Below are positions 34,400 through 42,234 of a stretch of DNA of 64,000 bases, piece by piece. The translations under genes and the position numbers were made by a program. How positions within the stretch are numbered: the first letter of the stretch is position 1; each line of letters starts with the position of its first letter. The stretch is taken from positions 496,001 through 560,000 of the forward strand of contig JBNJFY010000002.1 in the NCBI GenBank assembly GCA_051747265.1, in the 5' to 3' direction. The notes under the pieces are model-generated. The model ran no database searches. It had not been told where the DNA came from and saw nothing but the letters and a program-made list of their open reading frames with translations. Origin of the DNA: JBNJFY01 sp051747265 (GTDB lineage Bacteria; Bacteroidota; Rhodothermia; Balneolales; Balneolaceae).

Positions 34400-34592
34400 G
34401 GCATCGAATATAAAAAAATATCCCACCCGCGTCAGCTCAATCTTGAAAAAATATTGCACTGCCCCCTTTCAAACATTAGAGCTGGTTCGCTATTGAACGA
34501 ATGACCGCTGATTTCGCTTCTCAATCAATAAGAGGATTGTTGGCTCGACCAACGTCGTAAACCTGTGCTTATCATTCTAAACCTATCTCATT

Positions 34593-35450
34593 ATGAAGAC
34601 GCTGACTATACCGTTGACTACGCTTAGCATGCTCACCCTGCTGTTATTTACAGCATGTGGACAAGAAGAGAAATCCTACACCGATCGCATGGCCGAAGAA
34701 CATCAAAACGACAGCCCGGTAGCCAATGAGGCGCAATACCTGGGCAGCTCGGACCATGTGCAGGGCATGGAAGTGACCTATGCGACCATTAATGATCAAT
34801 CCATCACCGGTTACCTGGCCAAACCGGAAGACGGATCCGCCAACCGGCCGGGCATTATCGTCATCCACGAATGGTGGGGACTGAATGACAATATCCGCAT
34901 GATGACCGACAAGTTGGCCGCCCAGGGCTACACCGCGCTGGCCGTGGATATGTACAACGATCAGGTGGCCGATGATCCGGAGCAAGCCCGCGAATTTATG
35001 CAGCAAGCTATGCAGGATGAGGGTATCGCTATTCAAAACCTGGAGCAAGCTTATGCTTACCTCAACGAAGCACAAAACGCCCCACAGATTGGTGTCATCG
35101 GTTGGTGCTTCGGGGGCGGATGGTCGCTGCAAACCGCCTTGACCATGCCTGACAAGATTGATGCCGCGGTGATCTACTATGGACGGTTAGTTACCGATTT
35201 GGAGCAACTCGCTCAATTAAACATGCCCATTTTAGGTATTTTCGGAGCCGAGGATCAGGGCATCCCCGTGGAATCCGTCAAAGAGTTTGAAGCTGCCCTA
35301 AATGATCTGGACAAAAACGCCAGCATTCATATTTACGAGGGCGCTGATCACGCCTTTGCCAATCCCTCCGGCACCCGTTACAACGCTGAAGCCGCCAAGG
35401 ATGCCTGGGATAAAACCACCACCTTTTTCGAGCAGCATTTGAAGGAGTGA
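34593..35450 (+). CDS. Dienelactone hydrolase-family lipoprotein
   Basis: 285 aa. Lipoprotein signal 'LLLFTAC' (Cys 22). The alpha/beta-hydrolase core has 'VIHEWWGLND' (oxyanion side, residues 88-97), the nucleophile elbow 'GVIGWCFGGGWS' with Cys as in dienelactone hydrolases (near 167-178), an acid near 'FGAEDQGI', and the catalytic His in 'YEGADHAFAN'. Members cleave small ester or lactone substrates; the natural substrate is unknown. Export is suggested by the signal. The stop codon TGA is the first element of a repeat tract. Confidence 0.9.
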   Translation: MKTLTIPLTTLSMLTLLLFTACGQEEKSYTDRMAEEHQNDSPVANEAQYLGSSDHVQGMEVTYATINDQSITGYLAKPEDGSANRPGIIVIHEWWGLNDNIRMMTDKLAAQGYTALAVDMYNDQVADDPEQAREFMQQAMQDEGIAIQNLEQAYAYLNEAQNAPQIGVIGWCFGGGWSLQTALTMPDKIDAAVIYYGRLVTDLEQLAQLNMPILGIFGAEDQGIPVESVKEFEAALNDLDKNASIHIYEGADHAFANPSGTRYNAEAAKDAWDKTTTFFEQHLKE

Positions 35451-35655
35451 TGCGGCTGACGCCACTTAGTGAATGAGTGACGTGGCTTCGCCACTTAGTG
35501 ATAGAGTGGGTTTTGCAGCTTACTTACGCCCATCAATCTTGGCTATTAATTAGCCATCGATTAAGTAACGTTGAAATGCCCAAAAACCAGATCACTCTAT
35601 CACTAAGCGGCGTCAGCCACGTCACTCCATCACTCTATCACTCTATCACTCCCCG
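35448..35655. repeat. Inverted pair of repeat tracts starting at a stop codon
   Basis: Left tract from the TGA at 35448 to about 35510, right tract 35593-35655. AGTGACGTGGCTTCGCCACT in the left arm is matched by the reverse complement of the right arm with about 30 of 33 positions over the core (35476-35508 versus 35593-35626). The right end shows eight-base units: CATCACTC TATCACTC TATCACTC. Confidence 0.8.
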
Positions 35656-35728
35656 AAACTCCGTAACGGCTAGAACTGTTCTACAATCTCATCATCCCAA
35701 ACCCAACTCAACTCAAGCCAGAATCTCC

Positions 35729-36394
35729 ATGCATACCGTTGAAATTCTATCCATTGAAGATCTCACGCACGATGTGCGCGCTTATACTGTGGAAAAGCCG
35801 GAGGGCTACTCTTTCGATCCCGGTCAGGCTACCGATGTGGCGCTCAACAAGGAGGGCTGGACCGATGAAAAGCGGCCGTTCACCTATACCTCCTTAAATG
35901 AGGACGAGCATCTGGAATTTGTGATCAAGAGTTATTTCGATCATGATGGGATGACCAAGGAGTTGTATAAAGCCGAGGAAGGCAACAAACTACTCATTGA
36001 TGATGCCTGGGGGACCATTGAGTATAAAGGCCCGGGGACTTTCATTGCCGGCGGCGCGGGTGTTACTCCGTTTATCGCCATCATCCGTGACCTGGCCAAG
36101 CGCGGAAAACTGGATGGTAATCGTCTTATTTTCTCGAACCAGACCGAAAAAGACATCATCCTGAAAGAGGAATTTGAGGAGCTGTTGGGCGATCAGTTCA
36201 TTAACGTAATCACCGATCAGGAATCATCCGATTATTACATTGATGGCTTCATCGACAAGGCGTACCTGGAGGAGCACATTGATGACTTTGATCAACACTT
36301 CTATGTCTGCGGCCCCATGCAGATGGTGATGGATCTGAGCAAGCACTTGGAAGATCTGGGCGCGGATCCGGAGGGGATTGTGTTTGAGGAGTGA
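35729..36394 (+). CDS. FAD-binding oxidoreductase, ferredoxin-NADP reductase family
   Basis: 221 aa from the ATG at 35729; the open frame upstream runs through the repeat tract and is not coding. FAD motif 'KRPFTYTS' (RxY[ST]S-like, residues ~48-55), NAD motif 'IAGGAGVTPFIAIIRD' (~110-125), and a C-terminal 'FYVCGPMQMVMDLSKHL' loop. The length fits a minimal FNR module without a 2Fe-2S domain. It probably passes electrons between NAD(P)H and an unlinked ferredoxin or flavodoxin. The stop codon is followed at once by another short A/T-rich repeat (GTTTAGT TATTAGT TTACTAGT). Confidence 0.88.
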   Translation: MHTVEILSIEDLTHDVRAYTVEKPEGYSFDPGQATDVALNKEGWTDEKRPFTYTSLNEDEHLEFVIKSYFDHDGMTKELYKAEEGNKLLIDDAWGTIEYKGPGTFIAGGAGVTPFIAIIRDLAKRGKLDGNRLIFSNQTEKDIILKEEFEELLGDQFINVITDQESSDYYIDGFIDKAYLEEHIDDFDQHFYVCGPMQMVMDLSKHLEDLGADPEGIVFEE

Positions 36395-36574
36395 GTTTAG
36401 TTATTAGTTTACTAGTAATTGGGAGTTTCCAGATCATACTCATTGCTAGCCCACCCCGAAAACGGCGCTACAACAAACAGTGACCGGCACATTCCCTATG
36501 CCTATTGTGCCTACAACCTGAAATAATCACAACCAATAACGGTCAAGCTATTTCAGGGACGGACATATCGTCAC

Positions 36575-36612
36575 GTCTGCCATCTGCCGTTTGCCGTCTG
36601 CCGTCTGCCCTA
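36575..36612 (+). repeat. Five heptad repeats ending on the queA stop codon
   Basis: GTCTGCC ATCTGCC GTTTGCC GTCTGCC GTCTGCC followed directly by CTA, the reverse of the queA TAG stop. The phase is exact. Its words are the same as those at 49804-49831. Confidence 0.9.
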
Positions 36613-37638
36613 CACAATCAGCATGGCGTCGCCGAAGGAGTAGAACCGGTACTTTTCCTGGATGGCGTGCTCATAAACCCGGCGCATCTCGTCGTACCCC
36701 ATAAACGCTGCCACTAGCATGAGGAGGGTACTCTTGGGCAAGTGAAAGTTGGTGATCAGTGAGTCCACGGCTTTAAACTCGTAGCCTGGTCGAATAAAAA
36801 TATCCGTTTCCCCGGTTCGGGGTTCAAAAAATCGCTTCCCATTCTTAAGCGTCACGCTAGACTCCAACATGCGAACGCTGGTAGTGCCCACAGCGGTCAG
36901 GTGTCTCGCGGCATTTAAATGACGCGCCTGCAGTTGATCGATAGAAAACCACTCGCTGTGCATGGTGTGCTCATCCAAATCCTCCGTTTTAACGGGTGCG
37001 AAGGTACCTAAGCCTACGTGCAGGGTAACTTCTACTTGATGAAATCCATGCACCTCCAACTTTTTCAATAGTTCCTCGGTGAAATGCAATCCGGCCGTGG
37101 GGGCCGCTTTGCTGCCCAGATCTTTGGCATATACGGTTTGGTACTCCTCGGAGAGTTCTTCGTTTTGCTTGATATAGGGGGGGAAGGGGGTATGACGAAG
37201 CTCATCCAGCCGAGGATCATCTATGGGCACGCTTAATTTTAGGGTACGGATTCCCTCTTCATCAATGGCTTGCACAGTGGCCTCCACGCCTTCGGTCACG
37301 GCAACCGTTTTACCCTTTTTGAATTTCTTGCCCGGGCGCACCATCGCTTCGACCGTCGTCGGATTGAGCACATTGAGTACAAAAATCTCCTTGTTATCAA
37401 ATAACAATCGGCATTTTTCCACCTTGCTGTTATTCAGAACCAACGAGGTATCTCGGGGCAGATAACAATCCACATTATAGAAATAATCATCTGTAATCGT
37501 ACCACTGGCTCTATCATATACCAACAACCGGGCGTGATCCCGAGGCTGTGCCGGCTCTTGGGCGATCAGCTCTTCGGGTAGCTCATAGTCGAAATCTGAT
37601 AAGGTGAAGGCGCGATCCTGGGCTTGGTCAGCAGTCAT
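36610..37638 (-). CDS. queA: QueA: S-adenosylmethionine:tRNA ribosyltransferase-isomerase
   Basis: 342 aa from the ATG at 37638 ('MTADQAQDRAFTLSDFDYEL'), the usual length. An in-frame extension to 37710 is not conserved in style. Signature stretches: 'FDYELPEELIAQEP', 'RDHARLLVYDR', 'AAPTAGLHFTEELL', 'VTLHVGLGTFAPV', 'LITNFHLPKSTLLMLVAAF'. It transfers the ribosyl group of SAM to 7-aminomethyl-7-deazaguanine in tRNA, making epoxyqueuosine. Other queuosine genes are not in the window. Confidence 0.97.
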   Translation of the reverse strand: MTADQAQDRAFTLSDFDYELPEELIAQEPAQPRDHARLLVYDRASGTITDDYFYNVDCYLPRDTSLVLNNSKVEKCRLLFDNKEIFVLNVLNPTTVEAMVRPGKKFKKGKTVAVTEGVEATVQAIDEEGIRTLKLSVPIDDPRLDELRHTPFPPYIKQNEELSEEYQTVYAKDLGSKAAPTAGLHFTEELLKKLEVHGFHQVEVTLHVGLGTFAPVKTEDLDEHTMHSEWFSIDQLQARHLNAARHLTAVGTTSVRMLESSVTLKNGKRFFEPRTGETDIFIRPGYEFKAVDSLITNFHLPKSTLLMLVAAFMGYDEMRRVYEHAIQEKYRFYSFGDAMLIV

Positions 37639-37795
37639 ATCTAGTAAATATAAGCATCGAATGCATGAGAACGGGCGAAAATACAAAATTATGATCGCAC
37701 AACCATCCAAGCCGGTTAAAAGGTTGTAATTGATAAATGCCGGGAAGGATGTAAATTACATTAACTCTATATAACTTCTGCTATCCCATTTGGTT

Positions 37796-38557
37796 ATGCG
37801 CTTGCTGAACACCCTTCGGAATTTGACCGCCCCAACCCTACTGCGGGGTATGCGGGTGTTCGGTGTAGCCGGATCGGGATTCGTACTACTTAGCATGCTG
37901 TGCTCACTCTCCACACCGGTACATGCTCAGCAGTACTCAACAGGCATTTCTCGCTTGGGCGAAACTGATTCGGTAAGTAATATTTTGGATCAAGTGAAGG
38001 ATCTGCGCCGTACCTCTTTTAGCCAAGAGCATGATTCTTTGCGACAAGCACTTAATGTGGTGGAAGCCTATCGCCAGTGGGCTTACCGCAAACCGGTTTA
38101 CCACTGGTCACTGGCCCGATCCCAGCGCATTTCGAATGCCGAACATCGCGCTGAAGCGGAATTAATGGCTGGATTCCTGACTGGAGCAATCTTACAAAAT
38201 CATATTGACACGGGGAGCGGCGTACTTCCTTTGTTGGATGCGTCTATCGCTCATTTGGATTCGGCCCGTGTGTATTATCACCAAGTGGCCAAATTTATGG
38301 TATCCCAATCAACGGGACGCATTGAAACCGATGCCACCGTAGCCGAGTTGTTGGCGGACAGCCTAAGCCAGTTACGCACCCAACTCATTCAGGCGTCCAA
38401 TTACAATCTTATTCGCCGGTTTAGTATGGCGAAGCTATTCGAACAAACCATGCGCAAAAAGCAGGTGCCCGCATCACCGATTCCCCCAAACTCGGTCACC
38501 TATTGGGTTATGGAAGCCGTCCACCCCAGCAAACTTCAGGCAACGCCCGCTGATTAG
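37796..38557 (+). CDS. Secreted alpha-helical protein, unknown function
   Basis: 253 aa from the ATG at 37796 (a TTG lies two codons upstream). An N-terminal hydrophobic region ends in 'STPVHAQ', a signal peptide preceded by an unusually long basic N-region. The mature part is mostly helical and rich in Gln, Arg and Ser, without a recognised domain. It is divergent from queA and converges with the dxs-like gene 10 bases away. Confidence 0.65.
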   Translation: MRLLNTLRNLTAPTLLRGMRVFGVAGSGFVLLSMLCSLSTPVHAQQYSTGISRLGETDSVSNILDQVKDLRRTSFSQEHDSLRQALNVVEAYRQWAYRKPVYHWSLARSQRISNAEHRAEAELMAGFLTGAILQNHIDTGSGVLPLLDASIAHLDSARVYYHQVAKFMVSQSTGRIETDATVAELLADSLSQLRTQLIQASNYNLIRRFSMAKLFEQTMRKKQVPASPIPPNSVTYWVMEAVHPSKLQATPAD

Positions 38558-38567
38558 CCCCCTTGCG

Positions 38568-40490
38568 TTAGGCTTGAACCGCCCTAAGAATTTGTTCACT
38601 CAGCGCCTTCGGTGAAAATCCGTGCCGCTGCAATATCTGCGAGCGATCTCCAGACTCCGATATGACCTCTTGGAAGCCCAAACGAGTCAATTTAATTGAT
38701 GATTCCGATTGTTCGGTCAACCATTCGGCTATCACACTGCCCAATCCACCTACACGCATACCTTCCTCTATCGTAATCCAGTGTGAATATTGGCGGGTCC
38801 AGGTATTCAATTGTTCCGGATCCAACGGCTGGATAAATCGCATATCCATCTGTCCGGCAAATAGACCTTGTTCTTGTAACAAATCCGCGGCTTGCGCCAC
38901 CCAGGAAGTAGTAGCGCCTAAACTAAGCAGCAAAACCCCCTCCCCTTCCCGGAGCATTTTGGCTTGACCTTGGGTTATGGAAACCGGTGTTTGGGTCATC
39001 GGACGTATGGCAGGCAAACGATAGGTACCTCTGATAACCCAAATACCTCCACTCTGGTAAGCATGATGCAGCATCGCGCGCAGCTCCTCGTCATTGGATG
39101 GACTGACAATACGTACCCCCGGCAAAGAGCGCAACAGCGATAAATCGTTCAAACTATGATAGGCTGATCCTTTGTTATGGGCGATCCCCGCTTCTTCCAG
39201 GCTAATTACCCCGGAAATATCCGCGCCACACCAATCCTGTGTGATAGCATCCAGGGCACGCGGCAGCAGTGAAGCTTGCATACTCAGCACCGGGAAACGT
39301 CCACTTTGCGCTAATCCGGCCGCAAAGGTAGCCGCGTGATCTTCCGCCAATCCTATCTCAAATGCTCGGCTGGGAAATGCTTTTTTAAAATGTTGCAATC
39401 CGGCCTCTTCGAACACCGAAGGGGTTATACCTACGATCTCATCATGGGTTTCGGCCAGCTCGGTGAGCACATCGGCCATAGCCCGGCTGTACAACACCTC
39501 TTGGTTGGATCCGTCATGGCTGGGCTCCTTAATATCACTAATCGGCTTGCCGGAAAGACGATCAAAAGGAGCCATCCCCCCCTTCCACAGTTTGGGTTCC
39601 CGTTCGGCCGGAGCAAAACCTTTTCCTTTAATGGTCACCACATGCAGCAATTTAGGACCGCTGACATTTCTCATATCAGTCAGGTGACGTACCAAAGTTT
39701 GCGGGTTATGCCCATCTATCGGGCCATAATATTTGAGCCCCAGCGCGTCGAACAGGCTGCCCGGCGTAACCGCGGCCATGACAGCTTTCTCCAATCGAGC
39801 GGCGGCTTTGCGCATTTTGGTTCCCGCCGATTGAAAGTGCCCTAATAGATCGTAAATCTCATCGCGCATTTTATTGAAGGTCTGGCTAGAGGTGATTTCG
39901 GCCAGATACTCATTCAGCGCTCCCACATTAGGATCAATGGATCGGTTGTTGTCATTCAGAATGATCAACAGATCCCGGTTCAATCCGCCGGCGTGGTTCA
40001 TCGCCTCAAAAGCTAATCCGGCGGCGATGGAAGCATCTCCAATTACGGCTACGGTTTGCTTGTTGTCTTCTTGCAATACACTCCCCGTGGCCAACCCCAG
40101 CGCCGCAGAAATGGATCGACTGGCATGTCCGGGTCGCCATACATCAAATTCATTTTCTTGGATAGGCACGGAATTTCCATTGGGCAAATGATAGGGGATC
40201 AATGGAGCCTGCTCTAATTGTTCCCTGCGTCCGGTAAATAACAGATGGGGCAGCAGTTGATGCCCGGCATCCCACACTATGCGATCTTCCGGAGTTTGAT
40301 AAACGTAGTGCAAGGCCGCAGTTAGTTCTATCACCCCCAGGTTGGATCCCAAATAGCCGCCTCGCTGAGCCAGCAGCTCAATCAAATAATCGCGTGCCTG
40401 ATCACATAGTTCGGTGAGTTTATCCAGGGGCAACCCCCGTAATTCATCCACAGAACGAATGGTGGTTAGCAAGGAATGGGGCGACGGCAT
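38568..40490 (-). CDS. dxs: Divergent 1-deoxy-D-xylulose-5-phosphate synthase (Dxs-like)
   Basis: 640 aa, the full Dxs layout with TPP pyrimidine and pyrophosphate domains plus a transketolase C domain. Mg-TPP motif 'IGDASIAAGLAFEA' with Asn in 'LNDNNRSIDPN', and the Glu loop 'FEIGLAEDHAATFAAGL' are kept. Several known E. coli active-site positions differ: His49 is Tyr in 'RGGYLGSNLG'; the 'DRAGxxGxDGPTHxG' segment is 'EEAGIAHNKGSAYHS', so Arg420, Asp427 and His431 are changed; the 'YPRG' motif is absent. It sits after xseB, a normal dxs location. Whether it makes DXP or another product is uncertain. Confidence 0.8.
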   Translation of the reverse strand: MPSPHSLLTTIRSVDELRGLPLDKLTELCDQARDYLIELLAQRGGYLGSNLGVIELTAALHYVYQTPEDRIVWDAGHQLLPHLLFTGRREQLEQAPLIPYHLPNGNSVPIQENEFDVWRPGHASRSISAALGLATGSVLQEDNKQTVAVIGDASIAAGLAFEAMNHAGGLNRDLLIILNDNNRSIDPNVGALNEYLAEITSSQTFNKMRDEIYDLLGHFQSAGTKMRKAAARLEKAVMAAVTPGSLFDALGLKYYGPIDGHNPQTLVRHLTDMRNVSGPKLLHVVTIKGKGFAPAEREPKLWKGGMAPFDRLSGKPISDIKEPSHDGSNQEVLYSRAMADVLTELAETHDEIVGITPSVFEEAGLQHFKKAFPSRAFEIGLAEDHAATFAAGLAQSGRFPVLSMQASLLPRALDAITQDWCGADISGVISLEEAGIAHNKGSAYHSLNDLSLLRSLPGVRIVSPSNDEELRAMLHHAYQSGGIWVIRGTYRLPAIRPMTQTPVSITQGQAKMLREGEGVLLLSLGATTSWVAQAADLLQEQGLFAGQMDMRFIQPLDPEQLNTWTRQYSHWITIEEGMRVGGLGSVIAEWLTEQSESSIKLTRLGFQEVISESGDRSQILQRHGFSPKALSEQILRAVQA

Positions 40491-40534
40491 ATCGTTTTCC
40501 TCAAATAATGAATTTAAACCAGCGTTACGATACC

Positions 40535-40819
40535 CTAAAACGGCATATCGTCATCCACCGGGGTGGAATCATCACCACCATTTTCGGCGTCCGGTGCCGA
40601 GGCGTCCATCCGCTGGTTTATTTCAATGACCTTTTGCTCGGCAGACTCAATGGTATCGGTGAGCTGCTTAGATAGCCTCATACCCTCTTCGTACAATTCA
40701 ATAGCCTCATCCAACGGCAATGCCTGATCGTTCATTTTTTCTACAATGGCCTCTAAACGTCCAATAGCGTCCTCGAACGATATTTCGTCATCTTGTATGT
40801 GATCTGAAGTCTCACTCAT
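40535..40819 (-). CDS. xseB: Exodeoxyribonuclease VII small subunit
   Basis: 94 aa. The conserved core is 'ISFEDAIGRLEAIVEKMN' and 'LPLDEAIELYEEGMRLSKQ', as in XseB. The C-terminus is an acidic disordered tail ending 'DSTPVDDDMPF'. XseB binds XseA to form the single-strand-specific nuclease; xseA is not in the window. It is followed 44 bases later by the dxs-like gene and preceded by perM. Confidence 0.93.
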   Translation of the reverse strand: MSETSDHIQDDEISFEDAIGRLEAIVEKMNDQALPLDEAIELYEEGMRLSKQLTDTIESAEQKVIEINQRMDASAPDAENGGDDSTPVDDDMPF

Positions 40820-40894
40820 GGGTATTACGCGATTATAATCTAATTTGGTTACAACTATAAGATAGGAAAAAGCAGTACTGATCGTAGGGACATA

Positions 40895-42220
40895 TTACTC
40901 GGCCTGGGCGGGTTGATCCGCTTTCTGGTTTAGGGGCTCACTGCCGTTGGCTTCCGACTCCGCTTCCGGCTTCCATTCACTTCCACTGAGCAGCGGCAGG
41001 GAATGTGTCCGCTGGTACTCTTCGTAAAACACGGAGATTAACGCTGCCGAAGGTACGGCAATCAATACGCCCCAGATCCCAAACATAAATCCAAACAACA
41101 GCAGAGAAATCATCACTAATAAAGGGTGCAACCCCACTTGATTCCCGACTACCCGGGGGACGATAAATCCGGTTTCCAAGACCTGCTCTACGGCAAATAC
41201 GATATAAATACCGGGCAGATAGATGTACCAGGGATCCCCCATGGAAGCGCCCACGATCGTGCACATGCTAACGCTGAACCAGAGACCCAGGGTAGGCACA
41301 AAATTGGTCAGTCCGGCAATTACGCCCAATAACATAGCGTAGGGTACTCCAAACAACCAAAATCCAATGCTTAGGTTGATCGCGCTAATCACCACCACAA
41401 TGAACTGTCCTCGCAAATACGAACCCACTACACGCGCGATTTTCCGAGTATAATCCTGAGACACATCCCGCGGGGTGAGCAGCCGCCGGATAAAGCTAGC
41501 CACTTTGTGATAATCACGAATCATGAAAAAGCAGAGGAAGGGAGTGAGGATAAAGAAAAAGGCGACGGTAAGTACATTCCCCGCTTCACTGAGAAATCCA
41601 TTGGAGCCATCCAGCATCCCGGCATAAAAGGAGTTAACCCATGAACTTACTTGCTCGGTTAATTGCTCCCTGGCTGGTTCGGCCGAAAAGCCCATCTTCT
41701 CGGCCAAAGCCAGTACTCCGGCATGTTCTAAAAAAGCCTCCGTATCTGTGGATAGCTCTTGCAGTAAACTCCCCAGTTTGGAAATCTGTTCAACCAGTAT
41801 GGGGATGGTGTAGAGTCCGGCGATGCCCATGATTCCCAATGAGATAATGGTAAATATGACCGCAATCCATCCCCGGCTGATGCCCCGATCCTCCAGGTTT
41901 TCCACCACGGGGTTGATCACAAAGGCGATGATGTAGCTGAAGATGAAGGGAATAAGCAGGTGACCCGAATCGTAGGTCAGCCAAAAACCGGTGGCAAAAA
42001 TAGTGGCATAGATTAACGCGCGGGCTACCGGTTGTCGACGAATAGGATAGAGTATGATGGCCGTGATCAGCCCGAAGCCCAGCGGGTTCAGCAGGTGATC
42101 TACCTGGAACATTAAGAAGAGCAAACTGACTACCCCGGCGCCCAGCAGAATTAACTGCCCGCGTTCGTTGAGCCAGGAATAGGAGGATTTATGCTGATTG
42201 GTATTGTTGGGTTCGTTCAT
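40895..42220 (-). CDS. AI-2E/PerM-family membrane transporter
   Basis: 441 aa with about eight membrane helices. The family segment 'FVPTLGLWFSVSMCTIVGAS' to 'VPRVVGNQVGLHPLLVMISLLLFGFMFGIWGVLIAVP' is present in the second half. The C-terminus is a Pro/Glu/Asn-rich tail. Members export autoinducer-2 or Na+/other solutes; no substrate can be given. It starts 14 bases after the comEC stop, so the two are cotranscribed. Confidence 0.9.
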   Translation of the reverse strand: MNEPNNTNQHKSSYSWLNERGQLILLGAGVVSLLFLMFQVDHLLNPLGFGLITAIILYPIRRQPVARALIYATIFATGFWLTYDSGHLLIPFIFSYIIAFVINPVVENLEDRGISRGWIAVIFTIISLGIMGIAGLYTIPILVEQISKLGSLLQELSTDTEAFLEHAGVLALAEKMGFSAEPAREQLTEQVSSWVNSFYAGMLDGSNGFLSEAGNVLTVAFFFILTPFLCFFMIRDYHKVASFIRRLLTPRDVSQDYTRKIARVVGSYLRGQFIVVVISAINLSIGFWLFGVPYAMLLGVIAGLTNFVPTLGLWFSVSMCTIVGASMGDPWYIYLPGIYIVFAVEQVLETGFIVPRVVGNQVGLHPLLVMISLLLFGFMFGIWGVLIAVPSAALISVFYEEYQRTHSLPLLSGSEWKPEAESEANGSEPLNQKADQPAQAE

Positions 42221-42234
42221 TCAGATACGTTGCC

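Noticed and set aside
35477..35728. 84-residue extension of the FNR-type reductase
   Set aside because: It reads through the inverted short-period repeats and has no FNR features; the family starts at 35729.
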